From positions 1 through 64,000 of the forward strand of contig JAPDRO010000023.1 in NCBI GenBank assembly GCA_030247885.1: a DNA stretch of 64,000 nucleotides. The letters run 5' to 3'. The notes under the pieces are model-generated. The model saw only the letters and a program-made list of their open reading frames with translations, did not search any database and was not told where the DNA came from. The translations under genes and the position numbers were made by a program. Source of the DNA: Taxawa tesnikishii (nom. ined.) (Eukaryota; Ascomycota; Dothideomycetes; Dothideales). This document shows, in pieces, positions 46,311 to 57,600 of the stretch (positions are counted from its first letter, which is position 1; every line of letters begins with the position of its first letter).

Positions 46311-47764
46311 CTAACCCGACTTGCTCTTCTGCGCCTCCGCCAACCCCTCCTTCAAAGCCGCAATCGCCCGGTCGATATCGTCCCTCTTGGGGTCGGTAAC
46401 ACTGACTCCCATGTGTCCAAACCTGACATACTTGCTCGCAATATCCTTGTGCAGACCACCAGCAAAGATGACACCCTTCTTCATCAGGTTTGGCAGGATT
46501 TCCGGTGGCGTCATGCCCTCCGGCAGGTAGATGGCCGTCATGCCGTTGGCTTGGTTCTCGGGCTTGGAGGCCAGTTGCTTGAGACCAAGGTCCGCGACTG
46601 CCTTCTTGACTTTTTGGGAGGCGGCGCGGTGAGCGGCGAAGCGGTCTTCAAGGGAGACGGAGGTGATTTGAGTGAGCGTGGTGTGCAAGGCGCGCACAAG
46701 TTGGGGCGAGGGAGTGGCGAAGTAGGAGGGCTTGTTGTTTTCGTAGTTTTGCATGACTGGTAAGGACACTGAAGTTAGCTTGCTGATGGCTGGCGTTGGA
46801 GCTTCGGTCCACGATTCTTCTCCCACTCCATTTCTTCTTTGGTGCTGCAGCGCACTACCAAGCTATGCGGTCTGTCGCGCTTCGCACATGTCGTCCAGCA
46901 CAAGGTGTACTGAAGAATACGGGGAAAGGGACTGTGGAAAACACAAAAAGTGATGACTTACTGGGTAACCAGTTCTTCCAGGAACCGAAGTACGAAGTTG
47001 GCGGGACCTTGCGGTTCTTGAATCTCTCGATGGCGCGACCAGAAGCCATGACGATGCTCAGACCAGCAGGGCATCCAATAGCCTTCTGAGAGGCGGTGAT
47101 GACACAGTCAAGCCCCCAGTCATCGAAGCGGATCTCCTCGCATCCGACACTGCAGACACCGTCCACCACAACCAGAGTTTCCGGGCTGAGCTTGTGTACG
47201 AGCTTGCTCAGAGCCTCGATCTCGCTCAGCACACCGGTGCTGGTGTCGACATGTGTGACTGTGATCATCTTGTAGTTCTTCTCCTTCAGGGCCTTCTCGA
47301 CCTCATCGAGCTGCGGGCGATCGCCGATAGGGGCCTTGAGCTGGGTGGCCTTGACGCCGTAAGTGTTGAAGCAGTCGGCGAAGCTGTCGGCGAAGTAGCC
47401 GGTGTGCAGGACCAGCACGTCCTCGCCGGGTTCGATGAGGTTGCTGGCGACCTGGTCCCAGCCAAGGGTACCGCTGCCGGAGATGATGAAGGGTTGAGAA
47501 GCCGGGTCTGAGGTTTGGAAGAGCTTGCGCAGCATGGTAAGGGTCTCGCCGAAGCAGTTCACGAAGGGCATGCCGACGTGGGACTCGCTGGACAGCAATC
47601 AGCGGTTAGCATGCTGCTTGCACAACTGCGAAGCCTGACAGGAAGGCCGATTGCAGCGAGGGCTTGGCGACATACCTGAAGTGGCTCATGGCCTGCAAGA
47701 CCTGGTCATCGAACTCGATGGGCCCGGGGATGAGCAGGGCAGGGTGTGGTGGTTGGCTCGACAT
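46311..47764 (-). CDS. AGX1: Alanine-glyoxylate aminotransferase
   Basis: Exons are 47676-47764, 46962-47587 and 46311-46756, giving 386 residues. The first ATG in frame is at 47764 (MSSQPPHPALLIPGPIEFDD). Open frame extends upstream without an ATG, so a longer mitochondrial form would need another exon. It is a class-V, fold-type-I PLP enzyme. Visible features are HVGMPFV near the N-terminus, SGSGTLGWDQ, the PLP-binding VVDGVCSVG, the Schiff-base lysine in TASQKAIGCPAGL, and a C-terminal domain with YVRFGHMGVS. It converts glyoxylate plus alanine to glycine plus pyruvate. Intron 2 is 205 nt, long for this window. The frame is intact. Confidence 0.95.
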
Positions 47765-48778
47765 GTTTCGTTGCGGGTGCTTGTCGTGTTCGGGCTTGGT
47801 GTTGAACTGTGTCGTGTCCTGCAATGGCTTGTAATCGACGTCGTCTGAAGGACTCGACTTTCTCTCGGTGGAAAAAGGAGTGTTGAGTTCCAAGAAGGGA
47901 CGGTTGTCGAGGTGTCTCGAGATGAGACTCAGTCTGTTGCGTGGGGTCGCCAGCTTGAAGGCGTGAAGTGGGGTTGCTCGGCCTTTAAGTCTTCCTAGAG
48001 GGCGTAAAGCGGGGGCGATGGCAGCCAGCGTGCTGATAGACGCCGATAACGATTTGGAGGCGCGTTTGGATTGGATGGGTGCGGGTGTTGTACCTTGCAG
48101 GTCACGCACGCACGCACGCACGCGCTGAGGAAAAACAGAGGCGAGATGTTTTCAATGCAAGAAGCGAACGCGGATGGGGAAAAGGGGGACGGCGCGGTGA
48201 TGCAGGGCTGGTCTGGTCTGGTCTGGTTCAAGTGCGGGAAACAATCATCAATGTGGTAATTAATGTCTGTGATGAACGCGACTTGCACCGGTCTGGTTGG
48301 CTCGATCGCGGGAGAGCGAGAAAGAACGAGAGCGAGAACGAGAACGGGGACGAGAACGAGGACGAGAACGAGAATGAGGTGGCAGGTCAATAATAATGAC
48401 GGCTTCGGACTTTTGTGTCCTCGCTAGACTCGGGGCCGCGAAGTCGCAGTGAGCGGCACTCACTCTATCAAAGTATAGATGAGTACAGCCGCCACCGATA
48501 CCGATACCAATACCGATGTCGTTACCGTTACCGATCCCAATTAGATCCTGACCCGATTGACAACGACTTTTCCATTCCACGACGCGACTGAATCGACTCC
48601 GCGGCAGGCAGGCGCTTGCGGACCTTGTTCCGCTCCTCTGAGCTAAGCTGCGTGTTTGCAGTGTTTGCAATCATCTCCGCGCCGCAACCACCACCACCAC
48701 CACCCCCACCACCACTACGCGCGGGAGGTTACAACATCTGACGAACACGGGGTACGCTCGGTTTAGTAGTGCTGCGCA
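47765..48778. other. Intergenic region rich in simple-sequence repeats
   Basis: This is the shared upstream region of divergent AGX1 and VPS29. It contains (GCAC)n at about 48102-48122, GGTCT repeats at about 48208-48228, a purine hexamer array at 48313-48378, ACCGAT-type hexamers at about 48491-48540 and (ACC)n at about 48688-48716. No gene is recognised. Confidence 0.65.
48313..48378. repeat. Imperfect (GAACGA)n purine hexamer array
   Basis: About eleven hexamers (GAACGA, with GAGCGA, GGACGA and GAATGA variants) form an all-purine-like tract on the plus strand between AGX1 and VPS29. Confidence 0.85.
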
Positions 48779-49722
48779 ATGACTTCGAGGCTGGTGTTGT
48801 GTCTCGGAGACCTCTTTATCCCCGATAGGGCAATAGTCAGTCGCTACACCGCTTGCGACCGACCGACCGCACGCATAACACTGACACGGCATCCCAGGAC
48901 ATTCCCGCAAAGGTACCACCACCACCACCACCACCCAGAGAGCTTGGAGCAAGCAGGCACCGTCGTACTCACCATTTCGTCTCCCACAGTTCAAGAAACT
49001 CCTCACTCCCGGCAAAATCGGCCAAATCCTCTGCCTGGGCAACCTGACCTCCCCTCCGTCTACACCTTTCTGCGCTCCCTAGCCCCGGACCTTCAAATCG
49101 TCAAAGGCGATTACGACATCCCCTTTCTGCCCCGGCGCCGCCAACTCCAAATCCCAATGTCCCCTATTCCTCGCCTTCTTTGGACAACATCCCCGTCCCC
49201 ACCGCCTTGAGCAAGGTCGTTACCCACGGTAGCTTGAGGATCGGTTTCACACATGGACACACCATCATCCCGCCCGGCGACCCGGATTCGCTGCTCATTG
49301 CGGCACGCCAGATGGACGTGGACGTCTTGTGTTGGGGCGGGACGTGCAAGTTCGAAGCCTACGAGATGGAGGGAAAGTTTTTGTGAATCCGGGGAGCGCG
49401 ACGGGAGCCGTGAGTTGGAGCGCAGATGTCGAGTTGGATTCCGAGGGCGAAGAGAAGGCGACGCCGAGTTTCGTCTTGATGGATGTAAGTTCAAACTTTG
49501 ACTCGGTGGGAAGGTGTTCGGGCCTGAGGTCATGGGAAAGAGAGACTGCGATACTGCGATACTGCGATACTAGCAAGGGGACCACGCTGACAATCGTGAC
49601 CACAGGTGCAAGGGGATGTGTTGGTGCTCTACGTGTACCAACTTCGGAAGGACACAAACGGTAGCGAGAGTGTGGGCGTCGAGAAAGTCTCATTCAGGAA
49701 GAACGGCGGTGGAGCTTCATAA
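48779..49722 (+). CDS. VPS29: Retromer subunit Vps29 (three one-base frameshifts)
   Basis: Exons are 48779-48835, a 15-nt microexon at 48898-48912, 48990-49484 and 49606-49722, about 228 residues. The protein starts MTSRLVLCLGDLFIPDRAI, then DIPAK from the microexon, FKKLLTPGKIGQILCLGNL, APDLQIVKGDYD, a Pro/Asn/Ser insert, SKVVTHGSLRIGFTHGH, PGDPDSLLIAARQMDVDVL and VNPGSATGA, and ends VSFRKNGGGAS. This is the metallophosphoesterase-like fold of Vps29, which binds Vps35 on endosomes. The yeast-type metal-site residues are partly changed, as is normal in the family. One base is missing at each of 49051-49054, 49130-49133 and 49378-49382. Restoring one each rebuilds the conserved text. Confidence 0.93.
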
Positions 49723-50552
49723 GAAGTGGCCCGGCCTTGTCTGTTTATGCCCACTCTAGCGGCTGTACACTTGCAGTGCAAAGGAATGATACCAACTTGC
49801 TAACTGCTGTGAAAAAGACAGACGGAGTCATGTTCAGCGTCTCCAAATAGTCTTTCACTTACCAGAAGGGGCGCGTATCACAGTGCGCATGTTTGAGTTT
49901 GAGGTGTTTGCCTCAGTAATAGGCAAGGTTTGGCCAGAGAAGGCTCAGCCACGGCTAGTCCAGGCAGTAGCTTTATGAGGGGATCATCGAACCACGATAT
50001 GTCTCGTATCGAAAACACGACTTCCCTGGATATTCTCCTTCCCTTCCGTGGTCCCACCATTTCACCTGCTGCTACCTTCGATGCTCTCCGCCCATCGACT
50101 GTCATGACTAGAACTAACAACCGCACTGCCGCGATCAATGTACCCGTTCCCAAACCGCCTATATCGAGAACGAGAGCAGTCAACAATGCCCCCAAATGTT
50201 TGGAGCAAGATCTTGAAGATCTGGCCAAGAAAATGCAAGGGCGGCTTGGAGGAATCGACGCAAAAGTCGAGAACAGACGCAATGTTTTGTCGACAATCTG
50301 CAGGTAAGGACTCGGAACGCTTACCTCTTGTCATGCACTGAACTAACACAGTGCAGGAAGCCATGGAAAGCGTTTACATTGATCTGGACTTTTGAAGCCT
50401 TCATCGTCGTCCATCCATCGCACTAGGTCTTTCGATGATGTTTTTGGTTGCAGAATATTGAACACCCACACGTGGATTGGGACGGGACAGGTCCAGTTGT
50501 TACGAGCTTTAACTTTTCCTTTACTGGCAGATGAATTTGCATTCATTCTATA
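49723..50552. other. Intergenic stretch with overlapping short ORFs
   Basis: A plus ORF (49930-50307, 125 codons, ending in a charged helix DLEDLAKKMQGRLGGIDAK) and a minus ORF (49878-50282) overlap. Neither has a known motif. The plus ORF could be a small hypothetical gene, but support is weak. Confidence 0.4.
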
Positions 50553-52359
50553 CTATTCCTCCTCTTCTCCTATATCTCTCACCCCTTCCAACCCGACCCC
50601 GCTCATCTCCGGATAACACGTCCAGCACCAGGCCCACCCCAGCGCACACACGAACGCATAACCTGCAAATGTGACACTGGGTCCGCACCACTCGAGCAAA
50701 GGCAGGAAGGTGGTGCTCGCAACGAAATTGGTGCTCCAATTTGTAGCCGTCGCGATGCCGGAACCCACGCTTCGCACGTTGAGAGGGAAGAGCTCGGCTT
50801 GTTGCCATGGCACACAGCCGAGTCCGATGGCGTAGGCGGATATATAGAGAAGGAGGGAGACTAGGAGGGCTGTGCCGGGAGGCCACTACCGCCTGCGCTG
50901 TCAGAGGTTCCGCCATCCCGTCCCCGCATCACGTTCTTGACAGCCGTGAAAGCCGAACTGACAGTGGTTGTGGAGGAGACATGGCTAGATCCGTCTCCGA
51001 AGCTGATGTGATTGAACGCGACGGCGCAGCAGAAGAGCCCGAGCACCATGAAGGGGATTGAGAGGAGCAGGATTCTGCGTCTTCCGATGGAGTCGATGAG
51101 GCCGAAGGCGAGGAGGGTGAAGAGGAAGTTGGTGGACGCGACGGAGAGAGACGTGGCGATTGGGTTGGTGAAGCCGACGAGTGCGAAGATAGTGGCGCTG
51201 AAGTACATGAGGGAATTCTGGGACCATGTCAATACAATCTGCGCCCAAAAGGGTATACAACTAGCACTATAGATAAGATTGCAACGAGAGCCCATCCAGC
51301 TAACGCTGGGACGTGGAGGATGAAATCGGAAAGTGATAGAAACGGGTGTACAGGTAGGTACTCACGAAGCCACAAAGCTGCTGCAATCCCTGCAGTCCGC
51401 ACGCGATGCCCAAGGCGCGTCTGTTCCCTCTATTAACCCACAATTCCTTCAACGCACTCCCCGCCTTCCCAGTACTCTCCATATCAACCTCCCTTCTCAT
51501 CCTGCGCATCAACAGCTCCACACCCTCCTCTCCCCCACCCAACTTCCGCAGGACCCGTTTCGCCTGCTCCTCGCGCTCACTCCTGACCAACCATCTCGGA
51601 CTCTCAACCATGCCCAGCAGCAGGAAGGATTGAACGATGGCCGGTGCGGCGCCGAGTCCGACGCCCCAGCGCCATCGCTCTCCCACGGCCCAGCCGATGA
51701 GGTACGCAACGACCTGGCCACCGGTGATGAACAGACTCTGTACCGTGACCAGCCTTCCTCGCATCTTGTCAGGGGCGATTTCAGCGATATACAGGGGCAC
51801 GATTCCGCTCGCTGCACCCACGGCGGCACCTACAACACTCCGACCCAGTATCAGCACCCAGACGGCGGGAGCGACAGCCTGAATGAGGGCGCCGACGACG
51901 AAGAGAGCGGTTGCGAGGGCGATGGTGGGGAGGCGGCCGAAAGAGTCGGCGAGGAAGCCGGAGAGGGGAAGCGAAGAGGGCGAGGAGGGAAGTCGAGGAG
52001 GCGATCAGCGATTTCTCGGCCGTGGTGAGAGACGGGAAGGTGGTGGGAAGGTGCAGGAGGGTGGAGGAGATGATGCCGGTGTCGTAGCCGAAGAGGAGGC
52101 CGCTGAGGCCGGCGGACATGGTGAGGAGCCACAGCATTCGCGTTCCAGCTGTTGCTGCTGTTGCTGTGAATGGTGGGGATGAAGTGGCACCGGAGCTTGC
52201 ATGTCTCTCGGGAGTCCGTCCAGCAACACCGTCTCTTTCGTTCTCAATGAGCGGTTCGTTGGCATCGTCCCGAGGGTCGTCGTCGCGTATGTGGTCCATC
52301 TCAAGGTCGTCGACTTGTTGCTCGCACGGTGCGGTGGGTGAGCGGCCGGTGTGTTTCAT
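50553..52359 (-). CDS. MFS sugar/inositol-type transporter (two small deletions)
   Basis: Exons are 51366-52359 and 50553-51217 with a 148-nt intron, about 553 residues. The first ATG in frame is at 52359 (MKHTGRSPTAPCEQQ). It has a polar N-tail, then 12 membrane helices of the sugar-porter type. Motifs are SGLLFGYDTGIISSTL (helix 1), GFLADSFGRLPT (the loop 2-3 signature), PLYIAEIAPDKMRGRLV (PESPR-type lead), VESPRWLV, GLQGLQQLCGFNSLMYFSAT, DSIGRRRILLLSIP and VPWQQAELFPLNVRS. The QQLCGFNSLMY and PWQQAE patterns fit myo-inositol or related proton symporters. A two-base unit is missing in the CT repeat near 51960-51965 (SPLRLP against SPLSGFLAD), and one base is missing at 50877-50879 (GLPAQPS-stop against GLPGTALLV). 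Confidence 0.88.
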
Positions 52360-52792
52360 GGAATGGGGCCATGCGGAGTTGGAACAGAAGGTCAAGTCAA
52401 GTGAGCAGGACAAAAGGTCAGATGCACGTCGGGTGTTTGGATGTGTTTGGATAGCCGTAGCAGGAGCCGGGGTAAATAGCAATAATACCAGGAGCCGGGG
52501 TAACTTGGTAAGGCTGGTCGGCCGTGGTCATCCGGGGTCTGTGGGGGCTTTACCTAATGCAGGAACCCGAACTACTCTGAGCACGAACATGGCAAAACGT
52601 TTCGCCGACATGCCGCGTCCTATCACCACCACCACCACCACCACCACCATTACCCCCACCACCACCGTATCGCGAAGCAGCAACATCACTGACATGCTTG
52701 CATCTGTGCAACCAATACTCCTATACATACACGACAACACCCCGTCGCCAACAGCAAGCCACGCCTGCACCTTCGCCTCGATTGCAACTCAC
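52360..52792. other. Intergenic stretch with (CAC)n repeat
   Basis: This is the upstream region of the transporter gene and the 3' region of the FAD monooxygenase. A (CAC)n trinucleotide run lies at about 52626-52668. No gene is seen. Confidence 0.55.
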
Positions 52793-54090
52793 TTACGCAT
52801 GGCTTCCGTCCTTGTCGCTCATCCATTCATAATCCGGAAGCCCATACTTGTCACCACCGAACGAACTGGCAAATAGTCCCCCGAGCCAGCTGAAGTAACT
52901 GCCGAGTTCCATCCCCCAAGCGACCAGCCTGAACAACACGTTCCTCAGCGTGATGCCCCACCTCGTCTGCGGCGCAAATATCCCCGGAACACCCGGCGGA
53001 ATCTTCTGCATGTCGGTGATGATGGGCCTCATCCGCTCCTCGTACGCGCCGAGTCCTGCTTTCAGGTCGTGAGCATGGTTGTTGATCTCGCCAGCTAGGA
53101 TGTAGGCGCCGGCCATGGCGGCGCTGGTGCCTGAACCCGTGGGGCCGGTTGCGTATCCTGCATCTCCGACAAGGACGACGCGGCCACGCGAGAGGGAAGG
53201 CACTTTGACCTGCACGATTTCCGAGGCGTACAGGTCATCCGTCTCCATCATGCCCGCCATTATCTGCTCCGTCTTCCATCCCGCGCCGGCGAACTCCTTT
53301 GCCACAAAGTTTCTGAGCGCGTCAGTGCCTTGCTTTGCCGCGAGGCGGAACTCGGCAGTGGAGTCGTGGGCGTTGCGCGCATGTATTTTCATCAGGGTCA
53401 CGCGGTTCTTGGGCGTGGCTGCGAATGGATCGGGTCCGACGCCGAAAAGCGACCCCCGGTGGCGGAGTAGGACTGCCCTAGCTTGCTCCCCTCGAGGAGG
53501 TCGCCGGCGATGGAGAAGTAGGCTGCCCAGCAGTTCAGCGGGATTATATGGTCACGAACTCCACAATCGAAACCAATGGCTCGGGTCCTGGACGTGGCAC
53601 CATCGCAGGCGACGACGAGGTCGAATTGCTGTGTCGCGTACCCGTTTGCGAATTCGACAGTGACGGGTCCCTCGTCGTTTTGCTGCATCGAGGCCACTTG
53701 CTCGCCAAAGACGTACCTGATCCTCGAATCGTCCTTGGTCAGGTCGAAAAGGATCTGAGCGAGGTCACCGCGGAAGATCTCGTACTCGGACACAAGCGAC
53801 TGCGCGCTCTCGTTCCCGGAAGCTCTCATGGTCGCAAAGGGTTCGCCGTCGTCCTGTACGAAGCTGATCCCCTCCATCGTCGTTGTCTGGACCCGCACGG
53901 CGGCCTCCATCCCGGGAATCTTGCGCATCACAGTTACGCCGGCGGTGCGGATGTCGATGCCCTGCCCATTGGTGCGCAGCGCGGGGAAGCGCTCGATGAT
54001 GGTTACATTTGCTCCAGCTTTGGAGAACCAGTAAGCTGCTGTTGGGCCTGCGATGGAGGCGCCCACGATGAGAACGTTCAGATTAGACAC
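52793..54090 (-). CDS. FAD-dependent monooxygenase (one-base frameshift, start unclear)
   Basis: A group-A flavoprotein hydroxylase of about 430 residues. The start of homology is VSNLNVLIVGASIAGPTAAY (Rossmann FAD site, GASIAG variant). The DG motif VVACDGATSRTR and the second FAD motif VVLVGDAGYATGPTGSGTS follow. The C-terminus ends in YGLPDYEWMSDKDGSHA with a membrane-proximal hydrophobic part (LFRLVAWGMELGSYFSWLG). The frame breaks at the AAAA run 53445-53448 (minus: GGRFSASDP against GGRFFGVGPDPFAATPKNR); one base restores it. At 54088-54090 the codon is GTG where an ATG would be expected. No in-frame ATG lies upstream, so the start is either altered or on an unseen exon. The substrate is unknown. 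Confidence 0.82.
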
Positions 54091-54673
54091 CACCCAAGGC
54101 TGGCGACAGAGAAATGCAGGGTCAAATACGTGTGGCTGAGGTGCAACAATTAGCGTGTGATGCGCCAACGCTGTTTAGATAGAGAAGTGTATATATGCCC
54201 TTGTGAGATGAGTCCTGTGCGACACCGAGTGGTCGAATCAACCCGTCTATATATGTTCAGGGCCATACTGCGATGCAGCTGCTGTCGGGTGTTAGTATTC
54301 CCCGTGGTACAGTATTGAGCGTGTCGGGCCCGAATCATTTGGCGGTTGACGGCCGACGGGGCGGGCGTGCACGGACGATGGCAGACTGCTTGCCCGTCTT
54401 GCCCCATCCATTCCGGGCGAAACGAAACCCCCGAGTTCAGAAGGAGTTTGTCTTCACCTGGCTCGATACCAAAGAAATTCAACAAGATTGGAACTTGCGT
54501 ACCTTGTGCCCACGCGGCTCGCGGGACCAAGCATTATTACTACCTAAGCATTCAAAAACCACTCCAACTTTGCAGCAATACACAACGGTTGCGCGCTTGA
54601 AGACCATGTCCTTCAAAATGGTCGTTCCTTCATCCAAGACGCGGAGCGCCAAAGAGCACCAGCACTAGCGCCT
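54091..54673. other. Intergenic stretch, nothing recognised
   Basis: A plus ORF (54273-54668) has no protein motifs and its 3' end abuts the mucin-like gene end. It may hold the unseen first exon of the monooxygenase. Confidence 0.45.
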
Positions 54674-57600
54674 TCAACAAACATATGCGCGTGCAACACC
54701 CTTCGCATCGAAGTACCGGGATCCACAGGCTGGACTGACCAGGACTGCAGAATCGTAGAATCTGTTGACGCTGGCCTTGGCAGCGTATCCACTCTTGTAA
54801 ATGCAGACGTTCTCGTACAACCCCTCCAGTGGATATGGGTAATACGACACAGCGTTGCAGCCAGGCATCGTAGCGCAGGAGTTGACACACGCAGAGAAGG
54901 ACATGTCGTAGGCCTGTGAGAGGTCGTGAGACGGCTGGTTTGCGCCGCACTGAACTTTGAAGAAGTGGCCAGAGTCCGACTCATACTGGGAAACGCCGGT
55001 CCGGCTGACGGTAGCACAACTCAAAACACCACGGTTGCTTGCCAGACGTTGGAGTGTCGCCGGAAGTTGTGACGAGGGTGTCGGCGTGGCAATGTGTGGC
55101 GCCGCCATGCGCTGGCCCGGAAATTGGACGCTGCTAGCCGAAGAAGAGAGACTACTCGAGGCCGAAGAAGAAGAACTACTCGAGGCCGAAGAGGAACTGC
55201 TGCTCGAAACCGAGGACAAAGAGGATGAACTCCGTGAACTCGAACTCGACAAGGATGAACTGCGTGAACTCGAACTCGACGAGGATGAACTGCTCCTAAA
55301 CGACGAGACAGACGAAGGCGCAGTGTAAGAAACGTAATTCGTCGCCTTCAGGCCAGCGACTCGGGAAGACGACAGTTGGTTTGTTGAGACAAAGGACTGC
55401 GGGGAATCGCTCTTCAGCCAACAGTTGCCCGGCCCCGTGTTATCAGGGGAAGGGTCGCCGGTGGCCCCTAGGAACGAGAAGCCCGTGCACCTGTAGTCTG
55501 AATCGCAGAGAGCAAAGCAATCCGAAAAGCCGTTTTGAACAGTAGGCGAATAATAGTTGGAGCCGACCGAGCCGCCACCGCACATGTAGTAATAAGTGTT
55601 CCCTGCGGTATCCTGGGGAGTAATTAGCAAGTGTTCAGATTGAAAGGGGAACGACCCTTACATTGACTGCATAGATATTGGTATTGATTGCATCACACTT
55701 TATGGGAAGCTGAGTAGTGTAGATGCCATCAGGTCCCTGGCTCGCTCCACCAGCCGTCGGTGCGGGCGTGACGGCTGCATTACTGCTGCTGACGCTACTC
55801 GAGAACGATGAGCTTGCAGAGGAAGAGGCAGATGAGGAGGAAGAGGAGCTCAGACTCGAACTCGCACTTGAACTTGAGCTGGAGCTCGAGCTGGAACTAG
55901 AGCTAGAACTCGAGCTGGAGCTGGAGCTTGAAGATAGAGATGATGCTGGCGCCGCCGAGCTTTTGGAAGAAGAGAGCGAGGATGAAGAAGAGGAACTCAG
56001 GGATGAAGATACCTGCCACAGGTCAGTATGTTGTAAAACTTCGTGGCGCAGCTCACAGATATGTTAGGCGCCGATGCTCGATAGAGGCGGTCTAGTAGAT
56101 GGAGGGCCCTTCTGAAGAGGCGTCCCATAGAGGGGCACTCCACCACACAGAGACCTGGTTGATACTCAAGACGACTGTACGATGAATGCATTCCGGCAAG
56201 CACTTCATGTGTCCCCGTCGACGACCTATCGAAAACACCGGCGTCTGGACATGTTTTCTCGAGCACCACGTACCGAAGAATTAAGAGATGAAGACGCCGA
56301 GGAACTTGAAGAGGACGACAACGAGGACGAAGAAGATGAGGACGCTGAGCTCAGGAATGAAGAGACCTAAAGGAAATTAGAACATCATCATCAGAATTCA
56401 TAGCGTAACTCATGGACGTATTGGGTGCCGGTGTTCGATACAGCCGTATGACAGATTGGGACCACTCAGGAGATGCGGTCCAGAGGGTCAGTCTCGTACA
56501 TGAGCTCGTTACCAAGACGACGCCCGTGTACTCGCATGTTGGCAAGCGCTCCACATACCGCCGACGGCCTGCTAAGAACACCGGTGTCTGAATGTATTGT
56601 CTCAGGCGGCACGTACCGATGAACTGGCTGAGCTGCTGCTGCTGCTACTGCTACTACTGCTAATAGAAGATGATGGGTTTGGCATTATTACCGGCGACGC
56701 CGAGCTAAGGGACGAAGATACTGAGGACGAAACTGACGACGAGGCCGAGGACGAGGAAGATGATGAAGCCGAAGATGAGGAGGAGGATGCTGAGGATGAA
56801 GAAGAAGAGCCAGAAGATGATGCCTAGTAACGGTCAGTATGCGATTAAAAACCATGACGTTGCGAGCAACTTTGGCACGCGTCAATGTTCAATAGGTCGC
56901 CGATCGGACATGCTGGCCTCCAAATGGGACGGCCCACAGAATGTCAACTTCTCCAACCATCAGAAGGCCCGGCATAAAATGGCTTGCGATAAAACCGCCG
57001 GTCTCATAACAGCCCAGACATTCAGCGGACGCCCCGTCGGGAACATCGGCATCTGAACCTCCCTTGTCTGACAAAACGTACCGAGGAACTTAATGAGGAT
57101 GATGCTAACGAAGAGCTACTACTGCTCACACTGGAACTGCTCGAACTGCTCGAACTGCTGCTGCTGCTCAGAGAATCGAATACTGTGGTCGTTGTCGTGA
57201 CAGTCGTCGGAATGGACACGGAACTAAGTGACGAGGATAGGCTGGAGCTAAGTGAGGAAGAGACACTGGAGCTACTCGATGAGGAGCCGCTAGAGCTGAG
57301 TGAGGAAGAGACGCTCGAGCTGCTTGATGAACTGTGAGGATGTTAGCGGCAGGACGGCGCTTTTTGTCTTTGTCAAACCCAAGTGGAAAGATGTGGAGCA
57401 GAGCATGGACCGCGACTCAGTGTCCTCAACAGTCAGTTCAACTGACTGGCTGGCCGCTACTGCAAGGTAACAGCATCGGCAGGCAACCGTTAGCTTAGAT
57501 ACCCAGTCTCCGATGTTCGTGTAGCTGCCGCTAATGGCTAGAATCAGGCATAACGTACTCCCACCCCGGATATGAGTGGAGCATAAAGGGAGTAGACCAT

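Noticed and set aside
55723-56067. Acidic plus ORFs with Leu-Glu and Asp-Glu runs (55160-57100, also 59968-60494)
   Set aside because: These are antisense of poly-Ser codons. The minus strand has the signal peptide, cysteine modules and splice sites.
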